Shown: positions 22,062 through 30,329, numbered from the stretch's first letter. The stretch: 32,052 nucleotides of DNA from SVQP01 sp045652835 (GCA_045652835.1 JAZOLE010000005.1:1-32052), one strand, 5' to 3'. Notes: generated by a model from the letters alone, not told the origin. A program made the numbers and translations.

Positions 22062-22105
22062 AATTTTCCCCCAAGGGGATTTTTTCCTATAACGCAGCCG
22101 CCGAC

Positions 22106-22129
22106 GTAGGGGCGATCAGTGATCGCCCG
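22106..22129. repeat. 24-bp palindromic repeat, copy B
   Basis: An exact reverse complement of 4817-4840. It overlaps the 3' end of the gene at 22116-22571, supplying its last codons (Ala-Gly-Asp-His) and stop. Confidence 0.85.
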
Positions 22130-22571
22130 CAGTGGGTTTCATGATCAGCTTGTCTAACTCTTTCTTGATCCTTCTGTATTGCCATTTTCCCACAAAGGAG
22201 ATCCGAAAAAATGTATATTCGACCGTTTCTTTTCGGTTATACGTGTAATTGATCGTAAAGATCATCGCGCGGCTTCTGTCAAGGGCAACGTCAATCGATT
22301 CCACACCGCTCAGCGCAACTTCCCTTCTGTCTCTTGCCAAAAGCCCCGTCACAATGCGGAGCCTGTTGCGCTTGTAATCTGCAAATATCCCCATAGAATA
22401 CATATAGTAAATACCGAAAACGACAAGGCAAACGCACGCGATCAGTATCATCAGATCAATAAACGCAAAACCGCTGCGCAAACATATATCGGATAAAACG
22501 CAGATCACCAACGCAGACAACAGCAAGAATACGAACCTGACTGCTCGGCCGAGAATAAATACTCTTTTCAT
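22116..22571 (-). CDS. Two-pass membrane protein with PH-like domain
   Basis: The start ATG at 22571 has GGGGG 6 nt upstream and lies 1 nt after the upstream stop. The 151-residue protein has two membrane spans (VRFVFLLLSALVICVLSDICL and FIDLMILIACVCLVVFGIYYMYSMGIF), then a cytoplasmic beta-rich part (RNRLRIVTGLLARDRREVALSGVESIDVALDRS) like the bacterial PH (DUF304-type) fold. The last four residues are encoded by a palindromic repeat, so the native C-terminus may have been replaced. It is the last gene of the 22-29.6 kb cluster. Function unknown. Confidence 0.65.
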   Translation of the reverse strand: MKRVFILGRAVRFVFLLLSALVICVLSDICLRSGFAFIDLMILIACVCLVVFGIYYMYSMGIFADYKRNRLRIVTGLLARDRREVALSGVESIDVALDRSRAMIFTINYTYNRKETVEYTFFRISFVGKWQYRRIKKELDKLIMKPTAGDH

Positions 22572-22572
22572 G

Positions 22573-22929
22573 CTATCCCCCTTGATCTTTCTCTTCAAGT
22601 GTCTTTGCAAGCACATCATATATTTGCTCGCGGCTTTCAAGCGCGTACATAACGTCGTCATCCGGCTCATCCACGTCAACCGAAATGCCGAATTCATCCG
22701 GGTAAATCTGCACGTCCACAAAATACTCCTTGTATATGCCCTGTATACCGATGCATTTGAAATCCTTTATCCAATCTATAAAGATCTCTACGTGTTTCAT
22801 GCCAAGCGCAGCAAGCTTTTGTGTCATTTCTCCGCTTAAGTAGTCGGATAAAAGCAGATCAAAGGCATCCATGCTATCGGCTTTTTGGTCTAAATATTTT
22901 TGAATTTTCTTTTTCTTGGAAATAAACAT
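22573..22929 (-). CDS. Hypothetical acidic protein, 118 aa
   Basis: Not recognised. A soluble protein with a basic N-terminus (MFISKKKKIQKYLDQKAD), a helix-rich first half and an acidic beta segment (VDVQIYPDEFGISVDVDEPDDDVMYALESREQIYDVL). Size, acidity and the position among other orphan genes recall immunity proteins of toxin loci, but there is no toxin to pair it with in view. GGAAGGA lies just before the ATG. Confidence 0.6.
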   Translation of the reverse strand: MFISKKKKIQKYLDQKADSMDAFDLLLSDYLSGEMTQKLAALGMKHVEIFIDWIKDFKCIGIQGIYKEYFVDVQIYPDEFGISVDVDEPDDDVMYALESREQIYDVLAKTLEEKDQGG

Positions 22930-22987
22930 GTCCTTCCTCTTTCAAAGTGCATCTCATAAACACAGAATGCCGGGGCGGGATTGTCCC

Positions 22988-23224
22988 TTACGTTCTTTCT
23001 CCAAGCAGGCTCCAAGCATACTCGGCTGCCGCGTCTTTATCCCTAAACTCTTGTCTTGCCGCATATCTGCCGCATTCGTAATCCAGCCATTTGGTGACTA
23101 CGTACTTGCCGCATATGTTTTTGACGATCGTTACCGTAGCCTTCTCCATTTTTTTGTTCTTACAATTCAAGAAGTTACAAACGTACAGGCGCTCGTCAAA
23201 CGCTTTATCTTTACTGCGTTTCAT
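22988..23224 (-). CDS. Small hypothetical protein, 78 aa
   Basis: Not recognised. A basic N-terminal half and a C-terminal segment (VTIVKNICGKYVVTKWLDYECGRYAARQEFRDKDAAAEYAWSLL) that reads as a beta hairpin plus helix, like small dsRBD- or Arc-sized domains. The ATG at 23224 overlaps the stop codon of an acyltransferase remnant, and GGGG lies 10 nt upstream. An internal ATG 75 bp further in lacks a ribosome binding site. Confidence 0.5.
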   Translation of the reverse strand: MKRSKDKAFDERLYVCNFLNCKNKKMEKATVTIVKNICGKYVVTKWLDYECGRYAARQEFRDKDAAAEYAWSLLGERT

Positions 23225-23271
23225 TCCTCTATCCCCACCCTGATTTTCTTCTCTTTGATCCGCTCAACCGT
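23221..23271 (-). pseudogene. 3' remnant of a second acyltransferase-3 gene
   Basis: The minus-strand frame reads TVERIKEKKIRVGIEE then TGA. This matches the C-terminus of the intact gene at 25317 (LTERIKEKRSKVEMEE then stop), and the DNA is similar too. Upstream of it the frame meets a TGA within about 12 codons and the similarity is lost, so only the tail of a former paralogue survives. Confidence 0.65.
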
Positions 23272-23297
23272 CTTCCGATCTCACCTTGGGGCGAGAC

Positions 23298-23933
23298 TCA
23301 CATATGCATCTTGCATTTCTTCATGTAATATAGCTTTTGCAAAGAAAGCAGCCCCAACGACATTGCACTATTGATAACACTAAGACATACCAATACGATA
23401 ATAATCGCTGTACTTTGCTCAACGTTTCGAAAGATTGCCGCAAAATTTGCACCCAGTATTCCGGCAGTAAAGCCTATTGCCCCAATGCCGCTTTTTGCGG
23501 TTTTCTTTTTTTGATAAGTTCCCTTTTTCAGCGATCTGTGGGTTTGGATGCCGACAAATAACGGGATGCAGATAACCGGCAAATAAATCAGCAAAAACCA
23601 CGGAGTAAATCCCTTCAACATGGTAAAATACATCAGCTCGAGAATGGACAGGTCAAAAACCCACGTCCCATATATGACCGCATCCAAGCACAAGGCATCT
23701 TGCAGCGTCAGTCCATACGAGGAGAGCTTGAACGTCGTTATCACGCAAGCAACAGAGACAATGAGCATGACAATGAGCAAAAATGGCCAAAATCCGCCCA
23801 ATACCGCCCCCGGTGCCATTCCTCCAATCAAAGCAAACACGAGGGGCACGAAACATTGCGTCCTATATAATTTTTCGTCTTCTTTGAATGCCGAACCGGC
23901 AGAGACGTACTGAGATATCATATCTAAATTCAT
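23298..23933 (-). CDS. Multi-pass membrane protein, paralogue 1
   Basis: The 211-residue protein has a ~25-residue cytoplasmic N-terminus and about six membrane spans (e.g. FVPLVFALIGGMAPGAVLG, WPFLLIVMLIVSVACVITTF, WFLLIYLPVICIPLFVG, AIIIVLVCLSVINSAMSLGLLSL), with a basic loop (THRSLKKGTYQKKKTAKSG) before the fifth and a tail LQKLYYMKKCK. Topology, loop and tail are shared with the products at 26594 and 27256. No known family is recognised; a small transporter or sensor-associated integral membrane protein are both possible. Confidence 0.72.
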   Translation of the reverse strand: MNLDMISQYVSAGSAFKEDEKLYRTQCFVPLVFALIGGMAPGAVLGGFWPFLLIVMLIVSVACVITTFKLSSYGLTLQDALCLDAVIYGTWVFDLSILELMYFTMLKGFTPWFLLIYLPVICIPLFVGIQTHRSLKKGTYQKKKTAKSGIGAIGFTAGILGANFAAIFRNVEQSTAIIIVLVCLSVINSAMSLGLLSLQKLYYMKKCKMHM

Positions 23934-23966
23934 AGGTGTTTTTCAGCCCTCACTTCACACAAAGCG

Positions 23967-24551
23967 TCAATTTTCAAACAACACGATCCCCACAGGGCGA
24001 TCTTCCATAGCAAACGTATCCCACCAAGCCGTAAACGCATCGTATGCGTCCTCCGGATACAAAATGATGCGTATTACGCCGACCTCGTCATCATCCGTCC
24101 AATGCACCGTGCATTGCAGTACGTTGATGACATAGGTTTCTCCCGTTTGGTTATCGGTGATCATTCTGAACCAATCGATATGCTTAACATAGGTGTCATC
24201 CTCCACCCAGTCTGTTGCAGTCACACCGTCATCATACTCGGTATCCATCAGAGTAATGCCCTGCGGGAACGCGGCAAGCACAGCATCGATATCCGCTTGC
24301 GCGACATCTGACGCCACGTTGGGTGCAAACAACACAGAGAAAGCCTTGGCGTCTTGGTTGCCTAAGCATGCTTCAATTTGCTGCATTGTCTGCTCGGCGC
24401 GTGCGCGATCTCTGTCGGTGGAGTCTGTGCAGCAGCACAGCACCGCACATATCGCAACACACAAGCATACGATCTGCGCTTTTCTACCTATCCATTTTGC
24501 ACAAGTCGATTTCATCCTATATTGGGGTTGCTTAAAAAATACTTGATACAT
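23967..24551 (-). CDS. DUF5104-like lipoprotein
   Basis: Signal sequence with the run IVCLCVAICAVLCCC and a Cys cluster fitting a lipobox, then a soluble domain: MQQIEACLGNQDAKAFSVLFAPNVASD, a helix with FPQGITLMDTEYDDG, and a beta-rich half ending VGVIRIILYPEDAYDAF. This matches my recollection of the DUF5104 pattern of clostridial lipoproteins. Two starts are possible: 24551 (AGGAG 9 nt upstream, overlapping the previous gene by 20 bp) and 24515 (shorter, more normal signal peptide but weaker site). The first is used here on ribosome-binding evidence. Confidence 0.65.
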   Translation of the reverse strand: MYQVFFKQPQYRMKSTCAKWIGRKAQIVCLCVAICAVLCCCTDSTDRDRARAEQTMQQIEACLGNQDAKAFSVLFAPNVASDVAQADIDAVLAAFPQGITLMDTEYDDGVTATDWVEDDTYVKHIDWFRMITDNQTGETYVINVLQCTVHWTDDDEVGVIRIILYPEDAYDAFTAWWDTFAMEDRPVGIVLFEN

Positions 24552-25254
24552 TTTTCTTCTCTCCTATGACTTTTCCCGTCCAATCGCAGATCACCCGACT
24601 TTGCATACCGATGATACAAACGGTTCCGTCATTCTTGTTGATATGAACCTCGCATATCACGTCATCCCCACCCCGGATAGCATACACCTCGGCATCCGAG
24701 CCGTCGCGCGCACTCCACCAGATCAAGTTCCATTGATGGGTTTTACGATCCAAACCTACTGCCAGATACGGCTTATATGCACCCTGCGCATACTGCACGT
24801 GCACGATCCAATATTGCAGAGCGAGAAAATCCGTATACGCCGAAAGATCCTGCAGCGGATAATAGCGCATGGTAGAGAGCAAGCTCTTATCATTCTGCAC
24901 AGGCAAATAAATGCCCGTACTGTCATGACTAAAGCAACCGCGCCCCTCCAAGCTCCCAGTATAGGGCTTGCTCACGCGATGCTTGCTTAGCGAAAAATCT
25001 GCAAGGGACACCAGATAAAACACGTTATCATTCGCCACGCACAGCAACACCGTCTCGTCGGGTGAGATCACACCGTAATACACGTACGAAAAGCCGCCAA
25101 ACTTTTGCAAAAGTACAAGCTGGTGGTTGTATATACTCACCGTTCTTCCCGAAAACAGTACGACATACGAATTTGTTACGCAGTATGACTCTGCATAACG
25201 CAAGTCCTTCTTGAACGCTTCGGTTAGCGGTATTTGTGGCTCAAACGATAGCAT
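24532..25254 (-). CDS. Beta-propeller-like protein, 240 aa
   Basis: Not assigned to a family. The 240-residue protein shows repeating beta patterns (SYVVLFSGRTVSIYNHQLVLLQKF, DETVLLCVANDNVFYLVSLADFSL, FSHDSTGIYLPVQND, DGTVCIIGMQSRVICDWTGKVIGEK) like blades of a WD40/YncE-type propeller; about half a normal propeller. No signal peptide, so cytoplasmic. AAGGAGG lies about 10 nt before the ATG. It overlaps the lipoprotein gene by 20 bp. Confidence 0.65.
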   Translation of the reverse strand: MLSFEPQIPLTEAFKKDLRYAESYCVTNSYVVLFSGRTVSIYNHQLVLLQKFGGFSYVYYGVISPDETVLLCVANDNVFYLVSLADFSLSKHRVSKPYTGSLEGRGCFSHDSTGIYLPVQNDKSLLSTMRYYPLQDLSAYTDFLALQYWIVHVQYAQGAYKPYLAVGLDRKTHQWNLIWWSARDGSDAEVYAIRGGDDVICEVHINKNDGTVCIIGMQSRVICDWTGKVIGEKKNVSSIF

Positions 25255-25316
25255 GCGCTCTCATCCTCCTTCTTCCATTCGTTTCATAGCACATCAAAGC
25301 TACCTGCAGGCAGCCT

Positions 25317-26522
25317 TTATTCCTCCATCTCCACCTTGCTTCTCTTCTCTTTGATGCGCTCTGTGAGCTTTTCAGGCAGGTCGGCAAGGTAGTTGATGCC
25401 CTTATCGATGCGCAAAAGGTCAAAGACGCAATTCTTAAACAGCGTGATGATCGAGGTGACAAACCAGATCGCAAGCACCGCGCCAAATGAATAGAGCACC
25501 ATTTTCCACGTGGGAAGGTCAGCGAATTTGCGGAAGGAATGCCACAGCTTATCCCAATACCAGCCTGCGGAGCACACGTGCAGCACGAACACGCCCCACG
25601 TTGCCTTGGCGAAATTGGCGATCAGCAGCTTGGCAGGCTTTCCCTTGATCTTGATCTGCATAAAGAACAGAAGCAGCATGGTGGACATGATGACCATGCA
25701 GGGAGAGACGTAGCTGACAAGGTCGTCACGGTAATCGTAGGTCACCGAATCCTCTAGGATCAGCCCAAGCTCTGCTTGCTTTTCTATGTAGATCATCTTG
25801 AACCAAGCAACAAAGGCAGACAGCAAGAACGCAGGCAGCGTGACAAACCACTTTGCCCACTTGGGTGCACCGTAAATGCGGAAATACGCGCCTATGACGT
25901 ACAAGCAGATCAGCCAGATGGTAGAATACCCACCGCCAAGGTTGTAATTGTCCTTGTGCATGATCAACTTAAAGATAGTGGGCACCTGCAGCCAAATGAT
26001 GATGGCAATATGCTGCCAGCGGTTCAGCGAAAGCAAGCCTTTATTGATCAGCGGAATCAGCGGGAACATGAAGAAATACGCACACAGATACCAAAGCTCA
26101 CGGTGCGACAGAGGGAGCAAGCCCGAAATCCACCACTCCTTTTGCACCTCAACCGAGGGAATGAAAAAGTGCGCAATGGCAGTGATAGTCGCAATCAGCA
26201 CCACCGTCTCTACCCACAAAAAGATAAAGCGGCGGAACTTGAACTTGGTTTTGACGTTGGCAAAGCCCGAAATAATGGCATAGCAGTTGACCGAGCAATA
26301 GCCAAGCGTTTCCAAAAACCACGCAACCTGATAGTTGGTCGAAAGATACTCCGAATACGGGCGCACACCGCCGTGCCCCATGACGTGCAATAAGATCACA
26401 AGCATCATGGACACGATGCGGAACAACTCCACGCCCATATTGCGCTCGCTCTTTTGCGGCTGCGCAGGCAAAAGTTCGGCTTGTACCGTTGGTGTTTTCG
26501 GTTTTATCGTAAGTTCTGTCAT
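25317..26522 (-). CDS. Acyltransferase family 3 membrane protein
   Basis: The 401-residue protein opens with a ~28-residue cytoplasmic tail, then NMGVELFRIVSMMLVILLHVMGHGG, the first-helix signature of acyltransferase-3 proteins with the conserved Arg and the catalytic-type His about 11 residues later. About ten membrane spans follow. The family O-acetylates or O-acylates surface sugars, exopolysaccharide or peptidoglycan, moving acyl groups across the membrane. AAAGGAG lies 8 nt before the ATG. A sugar-phosphate transferase and a surface protein nearby make a cell-envelope polysaccharide a reasonable target. Confidence 0.88.
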   Translation of the reverse strand: MTELTIKPKTPTVQAELLPAQPQKSERNMGVELFRIVSMMLVILLHVMGHGGVRPYSEYLSTNYQVAWFLETLGYCSVNCYAIISGFANVKTKFKFRRFIFLWVETVVLIATITAIAHFFIPSVEVQKEWWISGLLPLSHRELWYLCAYFFMFPLIPLINKGLLSLNRWQHIAIIIWLQVPTIFKLIMHKDNYNLGGGYSTIWLICLYVIGAYFRIYGAPKWAKWFVTLPAFLLSAFVAWFKMIYIEKQAELGLILEDSVTYDYRDDLVSYVSPCMVIMSTMLLLFFMQIKIKGKPAKLLIANFAKATWGVFVLHVCSAGWYWDKLWHSFRKFADLPTWKMVLYSFGAVLAIWFVTSIITLFKNCVFDLLRIDKGINYLADLPEKLTERIKEKRSKVEMEE

Positions 26523-26593
26523 GATAATTCTCCTTTTCTGTCTATCGTTACAGCGAACAATGCAAACCTATCGCTGTGATTTTTCAGTCGTAG

Positions 26594-27259
26594 TCAAGCA
26601 TCCCATTTAACACCTTGGGATTCAAGCTTGTTGATATAATACAGCTTTACGAGCGCGTCAATTCCAATCAGCATCACGCAACCGACAAAATAAGATCCTA
26701 TAGCGCAAAGATACAGAAGCGTATCCGTATCCAACTCAAGAGATCTGACAAACGATCTTACCAACAAGTGCGAGTGCCCCGCGCATGGAATCAACGGAAG
26801 AAGCAAGGGGATGAAAACCTCTCCTTTTTTCTTCTTGCGTAAGTAGCTGTTTGTTTTGGCTTTGCGGTGGATTTGCCAAAACGATAAAATCACTAATATC
26901 ACAGGAATCACGTACGAAAGCCCATACCACGGTGCGTGCACACGCTCAAAGGCGATCATGCTCAGCCCCAAAAAGGCTCCGCTGTATGCCACACAGGAGA
27001 ACGCAACGTGCGCTATGTCCTTTTTTCTTGTCATGGGCTTGCTTGCAATGATGATGCAGCATACGCAATAGGCTGCCGTCAACAAAAGAATCAACACCTC
27101 AACGACCGCGGTCAGCACATTATAAGTAAATCCAAGTGGCGACATGACCAAAAAGCCCAAGAAACAGCCTATTCCGTGCTTCAATACTTTTTTTCTGCTT
27201 ATCAGCGGTGTAACTTCGCATCCGCTTTGTACGCACGCAAGCATATTTTCGATCTTCAT
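26594..27259 (-). CDS. Multi-pass membrane protein, paralogue 2
   Basis: The 221-residue protein has the same layout as its neighbour at 27256 and the product at 23298: short N-terminus (MKIENMLACVQSGCEV), spans such as IGCFLGFLVMSPLGFTY and VLILLLTAAYCVCCIII, a basic loop (HRKAKTNSYLRKKKKGE), and the tail LVKLYYINKLESQG. Its ATG overlaps the upstream stop as ATGA, so the two are translationally coupled. Function unknown. Confidence 0.72.
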   Translation of the reverse strand: MKIENMLACVQSGCEVTPLISRKKVLKHGIGCFLGFLVMSPLGFTYNVLTAVVEVLILLLTAAYCVCCIIIASKPMTRKKDIAHVAFSCVAYSGAFLGLSMIAFERVHAPWYGLSYVIPVILVILSFWQIHRKAKTNSYLRKKKKGEVFIPLLLPLIPCAGHSHLLVRSFVRSLELDTDTLLYLCAIGSYFVGCVMLIGIDALVKLYYINKLESQGVKWDA

Positions 27260-27906
27260 AACCTTACTCCTTTACGCTCCAGCACACGGATACAGTACAG
27301 GTGCACAATACCGAACGCGCAAAGCGACAGCAGACAGCTCAAAAGGAAAAAGCCGATGGCAAGAATGACGTACAGCGTATGCTGCTCCATTTGCGCAAAC
27401 GCAGGATGCAATGCCCTACCGAGCCAAAAGCCCGAGCCGGAAGCAGTAATGGCAGGCACGATCCAAACAGCTGCACTCCCCTTTTTGCGTCCCTTTTGGG
27501 GCATGGTCGGGCGCATGATGTACATAGACCATGCAGCAATCAAAGCAGGCACGGCAAAGGCAATGCCGTAAAGCGGAATACACGCCATTTCGCAAAACGC
27601 AGCGCTGTCCACCAAAAAAATCAGCGACATAAAAATGCTCAGTGCCGAAAAGGCAAGCACGCTCCTTTTGAGGGCATATTTGATAAACATCGCTATCACG
27701 GTACACAAAGCAAGCATACCAAGCAGCACGTACAGCATCACCGATAAAACGGGGGCTGCGGGAAAATCGAGCATACCGATAAAGATTCCCGAGATCAGTG
27801 CAAGGAAACCCAAACCCAAGGCATACTTGATGATCCTTGCGCGTGTCAGATGCGTATAGATCAGCCCCGTTGTTTTGAAATATTCGGTCATTTGCGCAAC
27901 TTTCAT
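27256..27906 (-). CDS. Multi-pass membrane protein, paralogue 3
   Basis: The start ATG at 27906 (MKVAQM) has AAGGA 7 nt upstream. The 216-residue protein has about six membrane spans, a short basic loop (RPTMPQKGRKKGS) and the tail IVHLYCIRVLERKGV, which aligns by eye with LVKLYYINKLESQGV of the coupled downstream gene. The N-terminal cytoplasmic stretch MTEYFKTTGLIYTHLTRARIIKY is also comparable. Function unknown. Confidence 0.72.
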   Translation of the reverse strand: MKVAQMTEYFKTTGLIYTHLTRARIIKYALGLGFLALISGIFIGMLDFPAAPVLSVMLYVLLGMLALCTVIAMFIKYALKRSVLAFSALSIFMSLIFLVDSAAFCEMACIPLYGIAFAVPALIAAWSMYIMRPTMPQKGRKKGSAAVWIVPAITASGSGFWLGRALHPAFAQMEQHTLYVILAIGFFLLSCLLSLCAFGIVHLYCIRVLERKGVRL

Positions 27907-27922
27907 ACTGTTTCCTTTCCGA

Positions 27923-28642
27923 TCAGCTGTCTTGCTCAAGAATCCCGATCATCTCTTCTGCAGTAATGGGATAATACACATTCAGCCCCATGTGCAAGTA
28001 ATACTGATCTTCATAGCGGCAAATGGGAGCGTAGGTATACATAAAGTCATATTCGTATGCAATGAAGGTCGCCGTGCAGAGCTCTTGCATGTCTTGATTG
28101 TATGATATGGGCGCGGTCAAATCCACGATCTCTCCAAGCTTGACGGATGCCTGCGTACACCACGTGCCTTGCTTTGTCGGCACCTCGCACACAAGCTCTG
28201 CCGTCATGATATCGGGGATCGGGTAATCCTGCAACACGCAATAAAACGGCTGCACACCTTTGCAACTCAGAAAAATCGGTGTTCCATGTTCGGTTACGGC
28301 TTTTTCGGACACGTGTACGTCGAAATTACAGTAAAAATGCAATATTTTTCTTTGGTGGATCTTGCCTGCATATTGCATCCTTTGATCATCAAAATGCCAG
28401 CCTGTTCCATCCTGACCCACGTATACGTTTCCGTTATATATGACCGTGTTGTCCTCGCCGTGCAGCATCACGATATCCGTATCATGATACACCAGCTTTT
28501 GCAAAACAGGCTTTCCCATAAACAAGGGCTCGTCCGCATGATATGCGCGGTAGCGAAAAATCGGGATCGCCACCAATACCGTAGCCACTGTGCAAAGCAA
28601 TACGGTTGCACAAATGATGGCAGGTAATGTTGATTTTTTCAT
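27923..28642 (-). CDS. Membrane-anchored extracytoplasmic protein, 239 aa
   Basis: Not recognised. An N-terminal signal anchor (LPAIICATVLLCTVATVLVAIPIF) without a clear cleavage site, then a beta-rich domain facing outside with several Cys (FYCNF, FLSCKG, FYCVLQD, LVCEVP, LCTAT). The Cys content is high for an exported clostridial protein and may form disulphides or be reduced in an anaerobe. AAGGAG lies about 8 nt upstream of the ATG. Confidence 0.65.
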   Translation of the reverse strand: MKKSTLPAIICATVLLCTVATVLVAIPIFRYRAYHADEPLFMGKPVLQKLVYHDTDIVMLHGEDNTVIYNGNVYVGQDGTGWHFDDQRMQYAGKIHQRKILHFYCNFDVHVSEKAVTEHGTPIFLSCKGVQPFYCVLQDYPIPDIMTAELVCEVPTKQGTWCTQASVKLGEIVDLTAPISYNQDMQELCTATFIAYEYDFMYTYAPICRYEDQYYLHMGLNVYYPITAEEMIGILEQDS

Positions 28643-28701
28643 AAGGAGCTCCTTATAGTTGACATTACTTTATGCTTTTCGGCATTTTTAACTTTACCTG
28701 A

Positions 28702-29610
28702 TTACAGCTTTGCCAACCTGTTAAACACGAGCGAGAGGATCAAAAGCAAAAGTCCTGCAACAAGTAGCACGAATATTACTGTTTTGAGCTGATTTTTGCG
28801 GGAATCATACGTGTCCCCAACAGTATCTTTTGCATCATTGGGCAGTACCGTCTCAAAACGCACCTCTGCACCCTGCGTAATTGCCGCGAGATACTTTTCG
28901 GATATCTTGGCAAGATACACACCGGGAGCTTGACTTACAACGCTTTGGAAATGCTGCACCGCCGTCTCGGTCTCTTCCAAGCGGTAATACGCCATGGCAT
29001 ACAGGAAAAGTGCGTTGATCTCGGAGAGTCTGCTGCTCTTCGCCTTCGCTTGGCGCTGTTTGCAAAACGCAATACACGCATCATAGTCACCGTTAGCATA
29101 AGAGCGGTAATACGGCATTAAGGGAAAACTGCTCTCAAACTTTTCTGCGTTCCCGCTTTGATCGACATAATCGTAAAAGTCCTCGCACACCATCTGCAAT
29201 TTTTCCATATCATCAAGCTCAAAATATACGCGCGCCAGTGCTGCGAAATACACCAACTTTTGCTTTTCCGATCCTGCCCTTGACATGCCCTTGGCACAAA
29301 GATTGACCACTGTTTGATAATCTCCCGTGTTGATTGCCGCAAGGATTCTGTAAGGTTCGGGAACGATCATAAATTTCTTTGCATCGATCTCGTATGCAAA
29401 CAGTTCTGCATTCAAATCTTGCGTCAATATTGGCAAAAAGCTTTGATTGGCAAAGGTTCTGACCAACAAAGCCGTCGCTAAAAGCAGCACAAGACAAACC
29501 ACAAGCGCCCATATAATATCCAACCAAATGCATGCTGCAAGAACGCCAAGCAAAAACAAAGCATACACGATTGTACATTTGATCATGTAGCTTTTAAATC
29601 CTTTTTTCAT
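28702..29610 (-). CDS. TPR-like membrane protein, 302 aa
   Basis: Two N-terminal spans (TIVYALFLLGVLAACIWL and IIWALVVCLVLLLATALLV), a ~190-residue helical-repeat domain with TPR-like units (YRILAAINTGDYQTVVNLCAKGM, FAALARVYFELDDMEKLQMVCEDF, YRSYANGDYDACIAFCKQR, FLYAMAYYRLEETETAVQHFQSV), and one C-terminal span (TVIFVLLVAGLLLLILSLVF). Such proteins scaffold membrane complexes. It is the first gene of the 22-29.6 kb cluster; AAAGGAG lies 10 nt before its ATG. Confidence 0.72.
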   Translation of the reverse strand: MKKGFKSYMIKCTIVYALFLLGVLAACIWLDIIWALVVCLVLLLATALLVRTFANQSFLPILTQDLNAELFAYEIDAKKFMIVPEPYRILAAINTGDYQTVVNLCAKGMSRAGSEKQKLVYFAALARVYFELDDMEKLQMVCEDFYDYVDQSGNAEKFESSFPLMPYYRSYANGDYDACIAFCKQRQAKAKSSRLSEINALFLYAMAYYRLEETETAVQHFQSVVSQAPGVYLAKISEKYLAAITQGAEVRFETVLPNDAKDTVGDTYDSRKNQLKTVIFVLLVAGLLLLILSLVFNRLAKL

Positions 29611-29696
29611 ATAATTATTCTCCTTTGAGAGCGTATCTCACCCTTTTTGGTATATAACAATCTCCGAAGCGAAATAATTTGCGTTCTTTTAAAAAA

Positions 29697-30233
29697 TCAT
29701 TGGTTATCCTTGCCCGAAAGCACGGTTTTCACGGTCAGCGCAAGGATCTTTATATCCAGCATCAGCGAGAGGTTTTGTGCATACCACACATTCATGTCGA
29801 TGCGCGCATCCCACGGCACCGATCTGCGGCCGTTGACCTGCGCCCAGCCCGTGATGCCGGGGCGTACCGAGAACATTTTGCGCTGCTCGGGGGTAAAATC
29901 CGCAAGTGGCATAGGCTCCCTGGGCAACACGGGGCGCGGACCGACCAGCGACATCTTTCCGCGCAGCACGTCCCAAAGCTGCGGCAGCTCGTCTGCAAAG
30001 CCGCGCAGCAGCAGACCGACGCGCGTCACGCGCTGCTCGCCTACGTACATGGTGCGGAATTTGTGCATGGTAAATTCCTTGCCGTCAACACCCAGGCGCG
30101 TTTGCCTGTAAATGGCTTTTCCGGGGGAATCTATGCGCACAAGCAAAGCCACGGCAAGCATCGGCAGCCATAAAGTCAGCAGCAAAGCTGCCGAGATCAC
30201 GATATCCAAAACGCGTTTTACTGTGCGGTACAT
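29697..30233 (-). CDS. Initiating sugar-phosphate transferase (polyprenyl-phosphate PGT), short form
   Basis: The 178-residue protein is a small monotopic phosphoglycosyl transferase: hydrophobic re-entrant N-terminus (RVLDIVISAALLLTLWLPMLAVALLVRI), KFRTM (58-62), the catalytic Asp-Glu pair in FADELPQLWDVLRG (81-82), SLVGPRP (95-101) and RPGITGWAQVNGR (from 124). It moves a sugar-1-phosphate from a UDP-sugar to undecaprenyl phosphate, the first step in building a surface glycan. The stretch between FRTM and DELPQL is shorter than usual. No glycosyltransferases follow in the window, so its pathway genes are elsewhere. Confidence 0.9.
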   Translation of the reverse strand: MYRTVKRVLDIVISAALLLTLWLPMLAVALLVRIDSPGKAIYRQTRLGVDGKEFTMHKFRTMYVGEQRVTRVGLLLRGFADELPQLWDVLRGKMSLVGPRPVLPREPMPLADFTPEQRKMFSVRPGITGWAQVNGRRSVPWDARIDMNVWYAQNLSLMLDIKILALTVKTVLSGKDNQ

Positions 30234-30265
30234 TGCCCTTCCCCCCCTTTTTCATTGATATTGTT

Positions 30266-30294
30266 ATTATAACAAAAACCGCGCATTTTGTCAA
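30266..30294 (-). promoter_or_regulatory. Promoter of the sugar-phosphate transferase
   Basis: Minus strand: -35 TTGACA (30294-30289), 17-bp spacer, -10 TATAAT (30271-30266), both perfect. Confidence 0.88.
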
Positions 30295-30329
30295 CATACG
30301 CACTTATCCCGAAAGTTCACAATATGTGC

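Noticed and set aside
22062..22086. Terminator for the gene at 22116
   Set aside because: CCCC-CAA-GGGG is followed by a T-run only on the plus strand, where there is no gene to terminate.
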